This document shows, one piece after another, positions 52,879-62,217 of a DNA stretch of 64,000 nucleotides (its first letter is position 1; every line of letters starts with the position of its first letter). Location: the NCBI RefSeq assembly GCF_000614205.1, contig NZ_BAKN01000001.1:1-64000 (forward strand). Reading direction: 5' to 3'. The notes beneath the pieces were generated by a model that saw only the letters and a program-made list of their open reading frames with translations, searched no databases and had not been told where the DNA came from. A program made the position numbers and the translations under genes. This DNA is from Hoylesella saccharolytica JCM 17484 (lineage in GTDB: Bacteria > Bacteroidota > Bacteroidia > Bacteroidales > Bacteroidaceae).

Positions 52879-53616
52879 TTATTTCACCCGATAAGTGGTG
52901 CGAACGGTAATACTGGCTACTTTTTCCTTGCTGCTGGTGTTGAAAGTTCCACCCCAACTGTACTCCTCATCGCTGTTAAGACCCACGATTTGGAACACAC
53001 CCATTGACGAAGAAACCAACGAACCTACCGATGCATCACTACCTTTGGCTATTGTTTGCGCCCTTTCGTAAGCGTTGGCACTGGCCTTATTGAGCATCTC
53101 CATCTTTAAATCGTTCAGTTTGGTGTAGTAATACGCAGGCGTGTAGCTATTAAAATTAATTCCCTCGTTATACAATTCGGAAATCTTTTGATAAATACGC
53201 TCTACCGTATTTAAGTCGTGCGAGCTGATGATAAATGTTTGCGATACGCTGTAACCATTGTCAATTGTGAAGTACCTACGTTGCTCTTCGTTGTAAAAGT
53301 CTTTGGTCAGCTTGTTTATATCTACGCTGGTTGTTGTTATACAAGTATCGGGAATACCGTTGTTTTTTAAGTACCTACGCATCGTTTTGGCTGTTTTCTC
53401 ATACTCGGAGAAGGCAGAACTACGCGCACTTCCATCTGCACTGACGCTTATTTTCCATACAATGAGGTCGCTGGTAATCTGTTTTTCGGCCATACCGGTA
53501 ACGTTAATGTTAGGTTCTCCTTCTCTAAAATTGGTGAAACCTTTAGCAATAAGCCATGCGCCTGTTATGATAACAACCGCAATAATGGCAGTAACCACAA
53601 TCTTTGTTTTATCCAT
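52879..53616 (-). CDS. SIMPL-domain (DUF541) protein
   Basis: A 245-residue protein anchored by one N-terminal helix (about 6-26). The SIMPL region runs from INVTGMAEKQITSDLIVWKISVSA to ITVRTTYRV, with the YSVSQTFII and RAQTIAKG blocks. SIMPL proteins are periplasmic and have been linked to oxidative stress, but a molecular role is unknown. No operon partner. Confidence 0.88.
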   Translation of the reverse strand: MDKTKIVVTAIIAVVIITGAWLIAKGFTNFREGEPNINVTGMAEKQITSDLIVWKISVSADGSARSSAFSEYEKTAKTMRRYLKNNGIPDTCITTTSVDINKLTKDFYNEEQRRYFTIDNGYSVSQTFIISSHDLNTVERIYQKISELYNEGINFNSYTPAYYYTKLNDLKMEMLNKASANAYERAQTIAKGSDASVGSLVSSSMGVFQIVGLNSDEEYSWGGTFNTSSKEKVASITVRTTYRVK

Positions 53617-53975
53617 CTCGCTTTTATTTTAATAGTGAAACATACTTATTTAAACAGTGAAACATTGGTGCTTTTATTTGCAAAAATAGACAAAAGAATC
53701 ATACGTGCAAATCAAAATCTTAGAATTCAGTATTTTTATTGTCGTTATCAAGACGGCGTGAATGAACCTTTACAAACAAAACACAGCTCTGTTTGCGCAG
53801 CATTAATGGTCGAAAGTGCGACCGAACAATTGGTAGATATTGCTGTTTTATTGTTCTATATTGCTTATTTTCTCGGTTGTAAGGTTTTTAAAGAGAACAA
53901 AACTTGTCAAAAACTTTCACTTGTTAATTGGTTTTCTTATATTTGTCACATTCTTTATTCATAATTTTTTACAGT
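53617..53975 (+). promoter_or_regulatory. Intergenic region with -7 box for inositol-phosphate synthase
   Basis: About 360 bp without a credible gene; a 109-codon open stretch has poor composition. TATATTTG at 53938-53945 is a likely -7 box, 31 bp before the ATG at 53976. Confidence 0.45.
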
Positions 53976-55282
53976 ATGGGGAAAACTAACGTTAAGCCGG
54001 CAAATGGTAAATTGGGCATCTTGGTTGTAGGATGCGGCGCCGTTTCTACAACATTTATGACCGGTGTGCTGATGGCTCGCAAGGGACTTGCTAAGCCTGT
54101 GGGATCTATGACACAATATGACAAGATACGTGTAGGGCGCGGAGCCGACAAGAAATATCTGCATTATGGAGATATTGTACCATTAGCCAAACTCGAAGAT
54201 ATTGTCTTCGGCACTTGGGATGTTTATCCTCAAAACGCTTATCGGGCAGCTGTTTATGCCGAAGTGTTGCAAGAAAAGGACATCTATCCTGTGCGCGACG
54301 AGCTTGAAAAAATTGTTCCGATGAAGGCTGCGTTTGATAAAAACTTTGCCAAACGCCTTGATGGAGACCATGTGAAAGATGTAAAGACACGCTGGGAAAT
54401 GTAGAAGCTCTGCGCGAAGACATCAAACGGTTTAAAAAAGAGAATGGTTGCGACCGCGCGGTAGTGGTTTGGGCGGCCTCAACAGAGATATTTGTACCTT
54501 ACGAAGAGCGCATACACGGAACGTTGGAGGCATTAGAAAAGGCAATGAAGGCCGATGATCGAGAACATATTGCGCCTTCGATGTGTTATGCTTATGCCGC
54601 TTTAATGGAGCAGGCTCCTTTCGTTATGGGTGCTCCGAACACAACAATAGACATCCCGGCGATGTGGCAATTGGCGGAGAAAACACGTATGCCAATTGCG
54701 GGAAAAGACTTTAAGACGGGGCAGACCTTGGTAAAGAGCGGCTTTGCACCTATCATCGGAACGCGTTGTTTGGGTCTAAGTGGGTGGTTTTCTACCAACA
54801 TTCTGGGTAACAGAGATGGTTTGGTGCTCGACGAACCGGCAAACTTCCGTACCAAAGAGGTAAGCAAACTGTCGACACTTGAAACTATTTTACAGGGCGA
54901 AGAACAACCTGATCTCTACGGAGATCTTTACCATAAGGTGCGCATTAACTATTATCCGCCGCGCAATGACAATAAAGAGGGCTGGGATAACATTGATATC
55001 TTTGGCTGGATGGGTTATCCGATGCAGATAAAAATTAATTTTTTGTGTCGCGATTCCATTTTGGCGGCTCCCTTAGTACTTGATTTAGCACTACTGTCAG
55101 ATCTTGCAGTACGCGCCGGAAGATGGGGTATTCAGCGCTTTTTAGGCTTCTTCTTGAAAAGTCCGATGCACGATTTTACCCAAAACGAACAACCTGTTAA
55201 CCATCTGTTTCAACAATATACGATGCTAAAAAATGCCATCAGAGAGATGGGCGGTTATGAAGCAGACGAAGAATTAGATTAA
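53976..55282 (+). CDS. Inositol-3-phosphate synthase, frameshifted
   Basis: About 435 residues after repair, the usual length in Bacteroidetes. It converts glucose 6-phosphate to inositol 3-phosphate with NAD. LGILVVGCGAVSTTFMTGVL is the NAD-binding loop; CLGLSGWFSTNILGNRDG and later GYPMQIKINFLCRDSILAAP are strongly conserved. The frame stops after TRWEM; adding one G after 54401 (GAAATG-G-TAGAAGCT) restores WEMVEALREDIK. In Bacteroides this enzyme feeds inositol sphingolipid/phosphatidylinositol synthesis. Here no lipid-synthesis partner is adjacent; the downstream genes are on the other strand. Confidence 0.92.
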
Positions 55283-55321
55283 TTTTCTATTGTTTTGATT
55301 ATTATTGATTTTTGTAAGGGA

Positions 55322-55361
55322 ACATCTTTCTGCAGTGCCCAGTGCGTCACCAGAAAGATGT
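55322..55361. terminator. Terminator between convergent genes
   Basis: ACATCTTTCTG (55322-55332) pairs with CAGAAAGATGT (55351-55361), then CTCTTGCTTTTA. It separates the inositol-phosphate synthase from wbqC. Confidence 0.8.
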
Positions 55362-55383
55362 CTCTTGCTTTTATGGGGTTTGT

Positions 55384-56091
55384 TTAGAGATACAAAATGG
55401 CCTCATTACCTTCATTAAAGAGCAAATCGAGAATGCTGAGATTAGGTAAAAAACCGTGTTTTTTCCGGTAAACTTGATAATAAGGCTTCGGCTCGAAGCT
55501 GAAATCGGGTTGCGGATGCTTAGGATCAATAGCCGAACGGAAGTCGGAACAAGTCTGCCGGTTACCCAATTGTCCCGTTGTATCAGTTGTTTCGATCGTC
55601 GGTTGAACATATTCGTCGGTTAATTGGATATTTGGTTGCAGGTCGAGCAACGTACAGATCGTGCGAGTAATTTCCCAATTAAAATCGAAAAGAAAGGTGT
55701 ATGGGTGTTCAAAAAACGGCCGAATGTCATCAGCATAATATTCAAAAAAGGGACTTTCGCTATACGATGACACCAGTGCCTGCCAATGAATATGTCGCCA
55801 ATTGCCGTGATTGCTGATGCGAATATCTTTCATCAGGCATTGCGAAGCCGACATTTCAGCCGGTCGTTCCACAGGTATCGACAGCGATAAAGGGCCGTTT
55901 GCCGCAGCAATAACGCAACGGTTGCGATAAGTTTGTTTTACAAAATGGTCGCAACGTTCCAGCCGGCAGGCGGCATAACGATTTAGTTTCTGATACCATT
56001 GTACAGGTCCGAAATAGGTTGAAGACAGCAATGCCACCTCACCCACTTCGCTCTTTTCTCCTGTTTTCTCCTTATTTAATATCATCCACAC
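55384..56091 (-). CDS. WbqC family protein
   Basis: A 235-residue WbqC-like protein (LSSTYFGPVQWYQKL near residue 24; YRNRCVIAAANGPLSLSIPV; HWQALVSSYSESPFFEYYADDI). The family is linked to polysaccharide or glycolipid synthesis, but no reaction is proven. Its start lies inside the end of lepB (20-bp overlap), so it is translated from the same transcript. Confidence 0.88.
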   Translation of the reverse strand: MWMILNKEKTGEKSEVGEVALLSSTYFGPVQWYQKLNRYAACRLERCDHFVKQTYRNRCVIAAANGPLSLSIPVERPAEMSASQCLMKDIRISNHGNWRHIHWQALVSSYSESPFFEYYADDIRPFFEHPYTFLFDFNWEITRTICTLLDLQPNIQLTDEYVQPTIETTDTTGQLGNRQTCSDFRSAIDPKHPQPDFSFEPKPYYQVYRKKHGFLPNLSILDLLFNEGNEAILYL

Positions 56092-57517
56092 ATTTAAACA
56101 GCCTGCTCCAGCGTATCCCTTTGAAGCCCGGATAGTCTACATCGTGCGACCACCAAATAAAAATGGGTTTGCCCACAATATGGTCTTCGGGCACAAAACC
56201 CCAGTAACGAGAGTCTGCCGAGTTATGTCTGTTGTCGCCCATCATCCAATAATAATCCATTTTGAACGTGTAACTCGTGGCCGGTTGATTGTTGATAAAG
56301 ATGCGGCCATTGCGCACCTGCAGGTCGTTCTCTTCGTAAACCCGAATAACACGCTCGTAAATGGGTAGATTGGCAAGTGTCAAACGGATGGTTTTTCCTT
56401 TCTTCGGAATCCACACCGGACCGTAATTATCCCTCGTCCAACCTGTGTAAGCATTCAACGGATACAAATCTCCCGTCTGCGCTACGGTGTTTAATTTTAC
56501 GCTCTCAACAAGGTCTTTACGTGCTGCCAGCACTTTTGCCGCCTTCGCAGTAAGCGGCATTGCACCGCTCTGATTAAGACTTGTAAGGTCTTCAGTCGAA
56601 ATACCCAGCTCTGATAAAAGCTCTTGAGGCAGCGTGCCTTTCAGTTTTACAAAGTATGTATATTGTACATTGTCGGGCTCTTTGTTGGGTTTGCCGTCCA
56701 GATAAACAATGTGATTTTTTATCTGAATGGTTTGTCCCGGCAGCCCTACACAACGTTTTACGTAGTTTTCTCTTCTATCTGTGGGTCGCGAAATAATATC
56801 TCCATACTCGTTGGGATTGCTTTTAATATATGCCCTTCCTAACGAATAAATCTGCTGAAAATAAGCACGTTGCTGTAAAGGCGATAGCTTTTGCACGTCA
56901 ACGGGCTGATGTTGTTGGGCATAAAGTTGCTGACCGAACGAGTAAACCATCTGATAATAGTCGGCAGCAGCCCATCGAGGCTCGTTTACAAGCGTGTCGC
57001 CCGAAGGGTAATTAAACACCACAATATCGTTCAGCTTTACGTTTCCAAGACCTTTTACACGGCGATAGTCCCAGTGGGGAACCTCAATATACGACTTCGT
57101 ATTTATCAAAGGCAGCGTGTGTTGTGTAAGTGGCATGGTTAAAGGAGTTTGCGGAATACGCGGTCCATAGCTCACTTTGCTCACAAAGAGATAGTCGCCC
57201 GTGAGCAAACTTTTTTCTAATGAGCTGGAAGGAATAACGAAATTTTGAAAGAAAAACAGGTTAATAAAATACACGGCAACCAATGCAAATACCAGCGCAT
57301 CTACCCAACTCATGATAAAACGCGTAGGTCCTTCAGCGTCTTTCCACCACTGCCAGCGTATTTTTTTTGAGATATAAGCATCGTAAATAAAAGGTAAGAC
57401 AAGCAATCCCCACCAACTTTTCACCCATAACAAGAACGTTAAGTACAAAAGGGTTACGATAATGAACTTAGCCCATTGTTTTCGGGGGTTGAATTCTTTT
57501 CTCTTTTTGTTAATCAT
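56072..57517 (-). CDS. lepB: Signal peptidase I
   Basis: A 481-residue S26 peptidase, long as usual for this phylum. Membrane helices lie near 15-45 and 67-90. The catalytic Ser is in VIPSSSLEKSLLTGD (near residue 97) and the general-base Lys in RRENYVKRCVGLPGQ. A large insertion separates these boxes, and MGDNRHNSADSRYWG is the third box. It removes signal peptides from exported proteins. Middle gene of dapB-lepB-wbqC. Confidence 0.95.
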   Translation of the reverse strand: MINKKRKEFNPRKQWAKFIIVTLLYLTFLLWVKSWWGLLVLPFIYDAYISKKIRWQWWKDAEGPTRFIMSWVDALVFALVAVYFINLFFFQNFVIPSSSLEKSLLTGDYLFVSKVSYGPRIPQTPLTMPLTQHTLPLINTKSYIEVPHWDYRRVKGLGNVKLNDIVVFNYPSGDTLVNEPRWAAADYYQMVYSFGQQLYAQQHQPVDVQKLSPLQQRAYFQQIYSLGRAYIKSNPNEYGDIISRPTDRRENYVKRCVGLPGQTIQIKNHIVYLDGKPNKEPDNVQYTYFVKLKGTLPQELLSELGISTEDLTSLNQSGAMPLTAKAAKVLAARKDLVESVKLNTVAQTGDLYPLNAYTGWTRDNYGPVWIPKKGKTIRLTLANLPIYERVIRVYEENDLQVRNGRIFINNQPATSYTFKMDYYWMMGDNRHNSADSRYWGFVPEDHIVGKPIFIWWSHDVDYPGFKGIRWSRLFKCVDDIK

Positions 57518-57608
57518 TATTGTGAATTTAAAGATTTCTTTTTCTCTGTTTATCGGGTATAACGGTTGTTTTCGGTGTCGTCAGAACCGTTTGATATATA
57601 CCCTTTTC

Positions 57609-58367
57609 TTATTCAAAGCTGAACAAATCGGCTGTAGTAAGCAGTCCGCTGTGTGTTGCCGTATATTCGGCAGCCAGCACAGCCCCCAGCGCAAAGCCCT
57701 TTCGCGAGTGTGCATCGTGTGTAATGGTAATGCTGTCGGCATCGCTGTCGTACCTAATGGTATGAATACCCGGCACCTCATCACGTCGAATGCTGTCGAT
57801 AGCAAGCTGTTTTTCCGAGCTTTTTTGCGTGGGTACAACGCTTCCGTCGGCATTATGCTGCTCGCCTTTCACCCACGTTTCTTTCCTGTCTAACCGCTCA
57901 ATGATATCTTCTGCCAAGGTAATGGCGGTGCCTGAGGGTGCATCCTGCTTGTGGATATGATGCGTTTCTTCCATCGTTACATCGTATTGCGGAAACTTGT
58001 TCATTATCTTTGCGAGATAACGGTTCAGCGCAGCAAATACAGCAACACCTACAGAGAAGTTACTTGCCCAAAAAAGCGTCTGCCCATTTTCGGTACATTG
58101 GCGTTTCATCTCGTCAATATGGTTGTTTATCCAACCCGTAGAGCCGGACACAACCTTTACATGATGTGCAAAGGCTTTTAAACAATTGGCATACGCCGAC
58201 TGCGGAGCGGTGAATTCGATGGCAACATCTGCCGAGGCGAAAGCCTTGCTGTCGAAGTCGGCCTGATTATTAACATCGATGATGCTAACAATCTGATGGC
58301 CTCTGCTTAAAGCTATTTCTTCGATTAGCTTACCCATTTTGCCGTAGCCTATCAATGCTATTTTCAT
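57609..58367 (-). CDS. dapB: 4-hydroxy-tetrahydrodipicolinate reductase
   Basis: A 252-residue enzyme of lysine/diaminopimelate synthesis. IALIGYGKMGKLIEEIA is the NAD(P) loop, STGW the substrate loop, EETHHIHKQDAPSGTA the catalytic His/Lys region. First gene of the operon with lepB (91 bp) and wbqC. A -7 box lies at 58503-58510. Confidence 0.95.
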   Translation of the reverse strand: MKIALIGYGKMGKLIEEIALSRGHQIVSIIDVNNQADFDSKAFASADVAIEFTAPQSAYANCLKAFAHHVKVVSGSTGWINNHIDEMKRQCTENGQTLFWASNFSVGVAVFAALNRYLAKIMNKFPQYDVTMEETHHIHKQDAPSGTAITLAEDIIERLDRKETWVKGEQHNADGSVVPTQKSSEKQLAIDSIRRDEVPGIHTIRYDSDADSITITHDAHSRKGFALGAVLAAEYTATHSGLLTTADLFSFE

Positions 58368-58502
58368 ATCCGTATCTTTGTTAACCGCACAAACATCAGG
58401 TTTCGTTGCCGCTTGGTTGTTGATGTGTACAATGTTGTTGGTTATATTTTCAATGCTTGTCTTTCTGTTTTAAAAGACTTGGTTTCTATACGAAAAGTTG
58501 CG

Positions 58503-58510
58503 CAAAGTTA
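58503..58510 (-). promoter_or_regulatory. -7 box of the dapB-lepB-wbqC operon
   Basis: TAACTTTG on the minus strand, about 136 bp before the dapB start. No clear -33 box. Confidence 0.45.
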
Positions 58511-58636
58511 ACCAAAAATAGACACATCGCCTTGCTTTATGGGCTTAATTTATCAAAACAGCGTGTTTTGAGGCGGGTATGGAACAACGGGTTTCGTCGG
58601 TAATTATTTTGCAGGATAAAAAGTTTGATATGATGG

Positions 58637-58990
58637 TAAAAAGTTTCAAATCGTAAGTTTTGCCATTGTCAAGAAATCGGAAGCAACTTCGCGAGAGTAT
58701 CAACAAAATCGTTCAACTTATTCTTGGCTCGTAAAAACGTAAGGATTTTACGGTTACGTATATTGTTAATAATTAATGATTTGCACGTTTTCAGGTAGAT
58801 TTCAACTTCTTTTCCCCCTTCTGAAATACCCTAAAACCGTGTTTTTCGGGGTGTAAAAGCATAGGTTTTGAGTTGCAAAAGCTATGCTTTTGGCATGCAA
58901 AACATCATCTTTTGGAGGCTAAAAGCTATGCTTTTAGAAAGCAAAAGCATAGCTTTTGTAACCTAGTTGCTATGCCTTTGAAAACTATTA
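58637..58990 (+). repeat. Dispersed element R, copy R6, with inverted core
   Basis: The left part is forward and recognisable (GTCAAGAAATCGGAAGCAAC, the CGTAAAA/TTTTACG hairpin). Dyads start at 58833, 58855, 58877, 58899, 58921, 58943 and a decayed one at 58965, an exact 22-bp pitch. The core 58870-58918 is the reverse complement of the corresponding core in R4. The right end of R is missing; the following 58991-59217 shows no recognised feature. Confidence 0.8.
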
Positions 58991-59217
58991 TCTATTTTGT
59001 ATCTGGGAAAAGGGGAGTAGTTGGGAGGCTATAAATCTGATTCATTCGGGTGTATCCACCTTATTTTCTGAACCTTACGAGTTTGATATCCCGACCTGTT
59101 AGTCTGATTTTTTAGTCTCTTTGACTGTTCTTCTAACTTGCTAACCTGTTTCTCAGATATGTAAGTATGTTTTTCTAACAATAAAAGAAGGCTTTTAAAA
59201 CAATGTTTTTAGTAGGA

Positions 59218-60204
59218 TTAAAGCGTAGAATAACTTTGTGAAGAAAGGCTTTCCAGCATTTTTTTCAGTACTACCTCTGCAGAAATTTCACGGTTGGCAG
59301 CCTCTGGAATGACAATACTTTTGGGACTTTCAATAACCTCATCGGTAACAATCAGGCCACGTCGAACGGGCAAACAGTGCATAAAAAAGGCGTTATCGGT
59401 CCACGACATATGCTCTTCGTCTACTGTCCAACTCATCTCCCGGCTCAGTATCTTACCGTAATCGGCAGCGTTTTTTACACCTGGACAGCTCCAACTTTTG
59501 GCATAAATAAAGTCGGCTGCAGCAAAAGCACGCTTTTGGTTATGCTCGATACGAGCTTCACCGACAAACTTTGGGTCAAGTTCATAACCTTCAGGATGTG
59601 TAATAACAAAGTCTACATCAGCAGCATTCATCCATTGTGCAAACGAATTGGGTACGGCTTGAGGCAGAGCTTTACAATGTGGCGCCCACGTAAGTACCAC
59701 CTTTGGGCGCGCTTTTGTTTTATACTCTTCAATTGTTATGAGGTCGGCAAAAGCCTGAAGGGGATGCACAGTGGCCGTCTCCATTGCTAAAACCGGGCGT
59801 CCGCTGTATCGTACAAACTGCTGAACGATGGTTTCTGCATAGTCGAATTCGCGGTCAACGAGCCCTGCAAAAGAGCGCACTGCGATGATGTCGCAATAGC
59901 TTGCCATCACCGGAATAGCTTCCAAGAGATGCTCACTTTTATCTCCATCCATCACCACACCACGTTCTGTTTCCAACTTCCACGCACCTGCATTTACATC
60001 TAAAACGATGACATTCATTCCCAAATTTGTGGCTGCTTTCTGCGTAGACAATCTGGTGCGTAGACTGTTGTTAAAGAAAATCATCAACAGTGTTTTGTTT
60101 TTACCCAATTCCTGATAGGCATATCGGTTAGCCTTTACTTTCTTTGCTTCGTCAAGGGCTTGTTGCAGATTACCTAAATCTTCTACATTGAAAAATGTAT
60201 TCAT
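59218..60204 (-). CDS. argF': N-succinylornithine carbamoyltransferase-like enzyme
   Basis: A 328-residue member of the acetyl/succinylornithine carbamoyltransferase group, part of the Bacteroidetes arginine pathway. FFNNSLRTRLSTQKAA is the carbamoyl-phosphate loop; WKLETERGVVMDGDKSEHL and MHCLPVRRG are group-specific. Published work names Pro90 as marking succinylornithine and Glu92 as marking acetylornithine specificity; residue 90 here is Ser (GDKS) and residue 92 is His. The succinyl assignment rests on overall similarity. Single gene with a -7 box at 60297-60304. Confidence 0.88.
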   Translation of the reverse strand: MNTFFNVEDLGNLQQALDEAKKVKANRYAYQELGKNKTLLMIFFNNSLRTRLSTQKAATNLGMNVIVLDVNAGAWKLETERGVVMDGDKSEHLLEAIPVMASYCDIIAVRSFAGLVDREFDYAETIVQQFVRYSGRPVLAMETATVHPLQAFADLITIEEYKTKARPKVVLTWAPHCKALPQAVPNSFAQWMNAADVDFVITHPEGYELDPKFVGEARIEHNQKRAFAAADFIYAKSWSCPGVKNAADYGKILSREMSWTVDEEHMSWTDNAFFMHCLPVRRGLIVTDEVIESPKSIVIPEAANREISAEVVLKKMLESLSSQSYSTL

Positions 60205-60296
60205 ATCTTATTGCGAATGCCAAACCGGTATCTTATATATATTAATAAGGTAAAACGGTTTGTGGGTTAGTAAAAACAATGGTGTTGATTGGTGTC

Positions 60297-60304
60297 CAAA
60301 AGTA
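60297..60304 (-). promoter_or_regulatory. -7 box of the carbamoyltransferase gene
   Basis: TACTTTTG on the minus strand, 93 bp before the start codon. Confidence 0.45.
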
Positions 60305-60344
60305 CGAAAAAAAGCCGATTGCGAGAAATTTTCTTATAAAAATA

Positions 60345-60373
60345 AGAGGCATCGCCTTACCGACGGTGCCTCT
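60345..60373. terminator. Terminator of the NigD/ECF sigma operon
   Basis: AGAGGCATCG (60345-60354) pairs with CGGTGCCTCT (60364-60373) and is followed on the minus strand by TATTTTTATAAG. It lies 54 bp past the stop of the barrel protein gene. Confidence 0.8.
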
Positions 60374-60426
60374 TCGCTTTCCTGATATATTTTCACTCTC
60401 TAAGAAACTGCCCTTGGATGAAGCAT

Positions 60427-61647
60427 TTATTTAAAATTGAATCTTAAACCTATATTGAGATTAAAATTGGTTGGCTTCTCTTTGTAGATAGTTTCAACAT
60501 CGCTGCCATTGTCGATGTAGCGACTGATACCGGGTTCTACATAAACACTGAAAAGCTTATCAAGCTTGTATTCGGCACCCAATCCAGCGGTCAGCGACAA
60601 TTGCGGGCGTTTTATTTCCACCTTTTCGTCTATCTCGTTGGTTTCTTTTTCGTCCAACGTATTTCGGGTTTTAGCCTTTCCATTTATCATTTTTTCGATG
60701 GCTCCGCCTGCCGATACGTACACATTAAAATGTTTGTTGCTCCACAACCGATAGTTTACATTTACCGGAATACCTAGATAATGCAAGGTTTGGTGCGTTT
60801 CGCTTACATGTTGTCCGGCTGTTTTTGTTATCTCCGAAACGTGTTTGCTGTAAGCCAGTCCGCCTTCTACACTCCACCGTCGGTTGAGGTTATAGCGTAC
60901 CGAAGCACCGAAACGAATGGGCTGCCGATGCCGAACGCGCGTTTCATACTTTGATGGTTGCGATTGCATCAACTCACCAGTACCACTTCTCATCTCAGCT
61001 TCGCTCGTCGCACCATATATATCTGCTTTTGCCAAAGTGGGGTATTGCAGGTTGCTGTTGTCAGAACCTGCAGCCATTCCCGACATATAAACCTTTGCCG
61101 CCAAACTGCGATCGGCTTGCGAATGTCGTGTGATGATCGGATACGAACAAACGGGATGACCCTCTTTCCGTCTGTTTTCATCTTCTTGCCTTTGTTTATT
61201 TTTTCGCTCATTACTGTTTTCGGAGGAGACGTCACTTGGTACAGATGGCGCTGATTCGACTGTTTCAACCTGCACATTCTGTGTCATGGTGTTTCCTCTT
61301 GCCGCTAATTTACTTGCGACTTCCTTCATTTTTATCTCTCTATTTTTAGGGGCCGGACTGCTATTGGCGGGTATAAGTGTTCCCGCCGGTTGGGTTTGAA
61401 GGGCAGTAGGCATGCCCTTGCCGGTGTCGGTAGATGTTCCCTCGCGGAGCATCAGCATCACACTTGTGCCGAAAAACAAGAGTACAACTGCGGCAACAGC
61501 CCATTTCCAGACCATTACTGCGCTTCCTCCGGCGCTTCTCGGTGGTGGTATCACCTTCCCTTCTATCTCATCCCACGACAACAAAGGAGCCGACTGACGA
61601 TAGTCGGACAGCTTTTGTTGCATTTCTTTTCTCCATTGTTCTTTCAT
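60427..61647 (-). CDS. Single-pass protein with C-terminal barrel, putative anti-sigma partner
   Basis: A 406-residue protein. A cytoplasmic-type N-terminus (about 1-44, MKEQWRKEMQQKLSDYRQ, LSWDEIEGKV) precedes one membrane helix (about 46-66), a low-complexity linker (about 70-235), and a C-terminal region (about 236-406) of outer-membrane barrel type (RFGASVRYNLNRRWSVEGG to NLNIGLRFNFK). Its start overlaps the sigma-factor stop by 4 bp, so it is probably the regulator of that sigma. The combination of inner-membrane helix and barrel is unusual. Confidence 0.8.
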   Translation of the reverse strand: MKEQWRKEMQQKLSDYRQSAPLLSWDEIEGKVIPPPRSAGGSAVMVWKWAVAAVVLLFFGTSVMLMLREGTSTDTGKGMPTALQTQPAGTLIPANSSPAPKNREIKMKEVASKLAARGNTMTQNVQVETVESAPSVPSDVSSENSNERKNKQRQEDENRRKEGHPVCSYPIITRHSQADRSLAAKVYMSGMAAGSDNSNLQYPTLAKADIYGATSEAEMRSGTGELMQSQPSKYETRVRHRQPIRFGASVRYNLNRRWSVEGGLAYSKHVSEITKTAGQHVSETHQTLHYLGIPVNVNYRLWSNKHFNVYVSAGGAIEKMINGKAKTRNTLDEKETNEIDEKVEIKRPQLSLTAGLGAEYKLDKLFSVYVEPGISRYIDNGSDVETIYKEKPTNFNLNIGLRFNFK

Positions 61648-62213
61648 CGTGGCTGATTTGTTGTGTTATACTTTTCTATCTTTTGGGCCAGCATATTCTT
61701 TGCTCTGTGTAGTTGCGAGGCCGAACTGTCTCTCTTAATTCCCAGTAAATCGGCTATTTCCTGATGACTTTTGTTTTCAAAGACATAGAGGTTGAAAACC
61801 GTTCGATAACCGGCGGGCAGCTCTCTTACCATTTGATGAATTGCTTCCGGAGGTATATCTCTTATCGGTGGGTCTTCTGTTTCTTTCTCATCAGCTACAT
61901 CAAGATCTAGCGTTGCAAAGCCGTTGCGTCGTTGTTCTTTTAAAAAGGTGAGCGACCGGTTAACAACAATTCTTGTTGCCCAAGCCTGAAGCGAACCGGC
62001 CCCTCTATAATGAAACTCTCTGATATGTGTAAAAACCTTGATGAAACTATCCTGCAAAACATCTTTGAGGTCGTCGTCATTGTCTATATAGCGTGCGCAA
62101 ACACCGGTAAGATAATCGGCATACAGGGCGTAGAAATCTTTCATAGCAGTTTTTTCACCGCTATGTAGACGCTTAACCAACTGTTTTTCCTTATCGCCGA
62201 TGAAAAAACGCAC
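61644..62213 (-). CDS. ECF RNA polymerase sigma factor
   Basis: A 189-residue sigma-70 family factor with regions 2 (DFYALYADYLTGVCARYIDN, DVLQDSFIKVF) and 4 (ELPAGYRTVFNLYVFE, HQEIADLLGIKRDSSASQL). It lies 4 bp after the NigD-like gene and overlaps the barrel/anti-sigma gene. It likely responds to an envelope signal through that partner; targets unknown. Confidence 0.93.
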   Translation of the reverse strand: MRFFIGDKEKQLVKRLHSGEKTAMKDFYALYADYLTGVCARYIDNDDDLKDVLQDSFIKVFTHIREFHYRGAGSLQAWATRIVVNRSLTFLKEQRRNGFATLDLDVADEKETEDPPIRDIPPEAIHQMVRELPAGYRTVFNLYVFENKSHQEIADLLGIKRDSSASQLHRAKNMLAQKIEKYNTTNQPR

Positions 62214-62217
62214 GTAT

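Noticed and set aside
53635..53964. 109-codon plus-strand frame before inositol-phosphate synthase
   Set aside because: Overlaps the likely promoter of that gene, and its composition gives no domain or signal; treated as chance.
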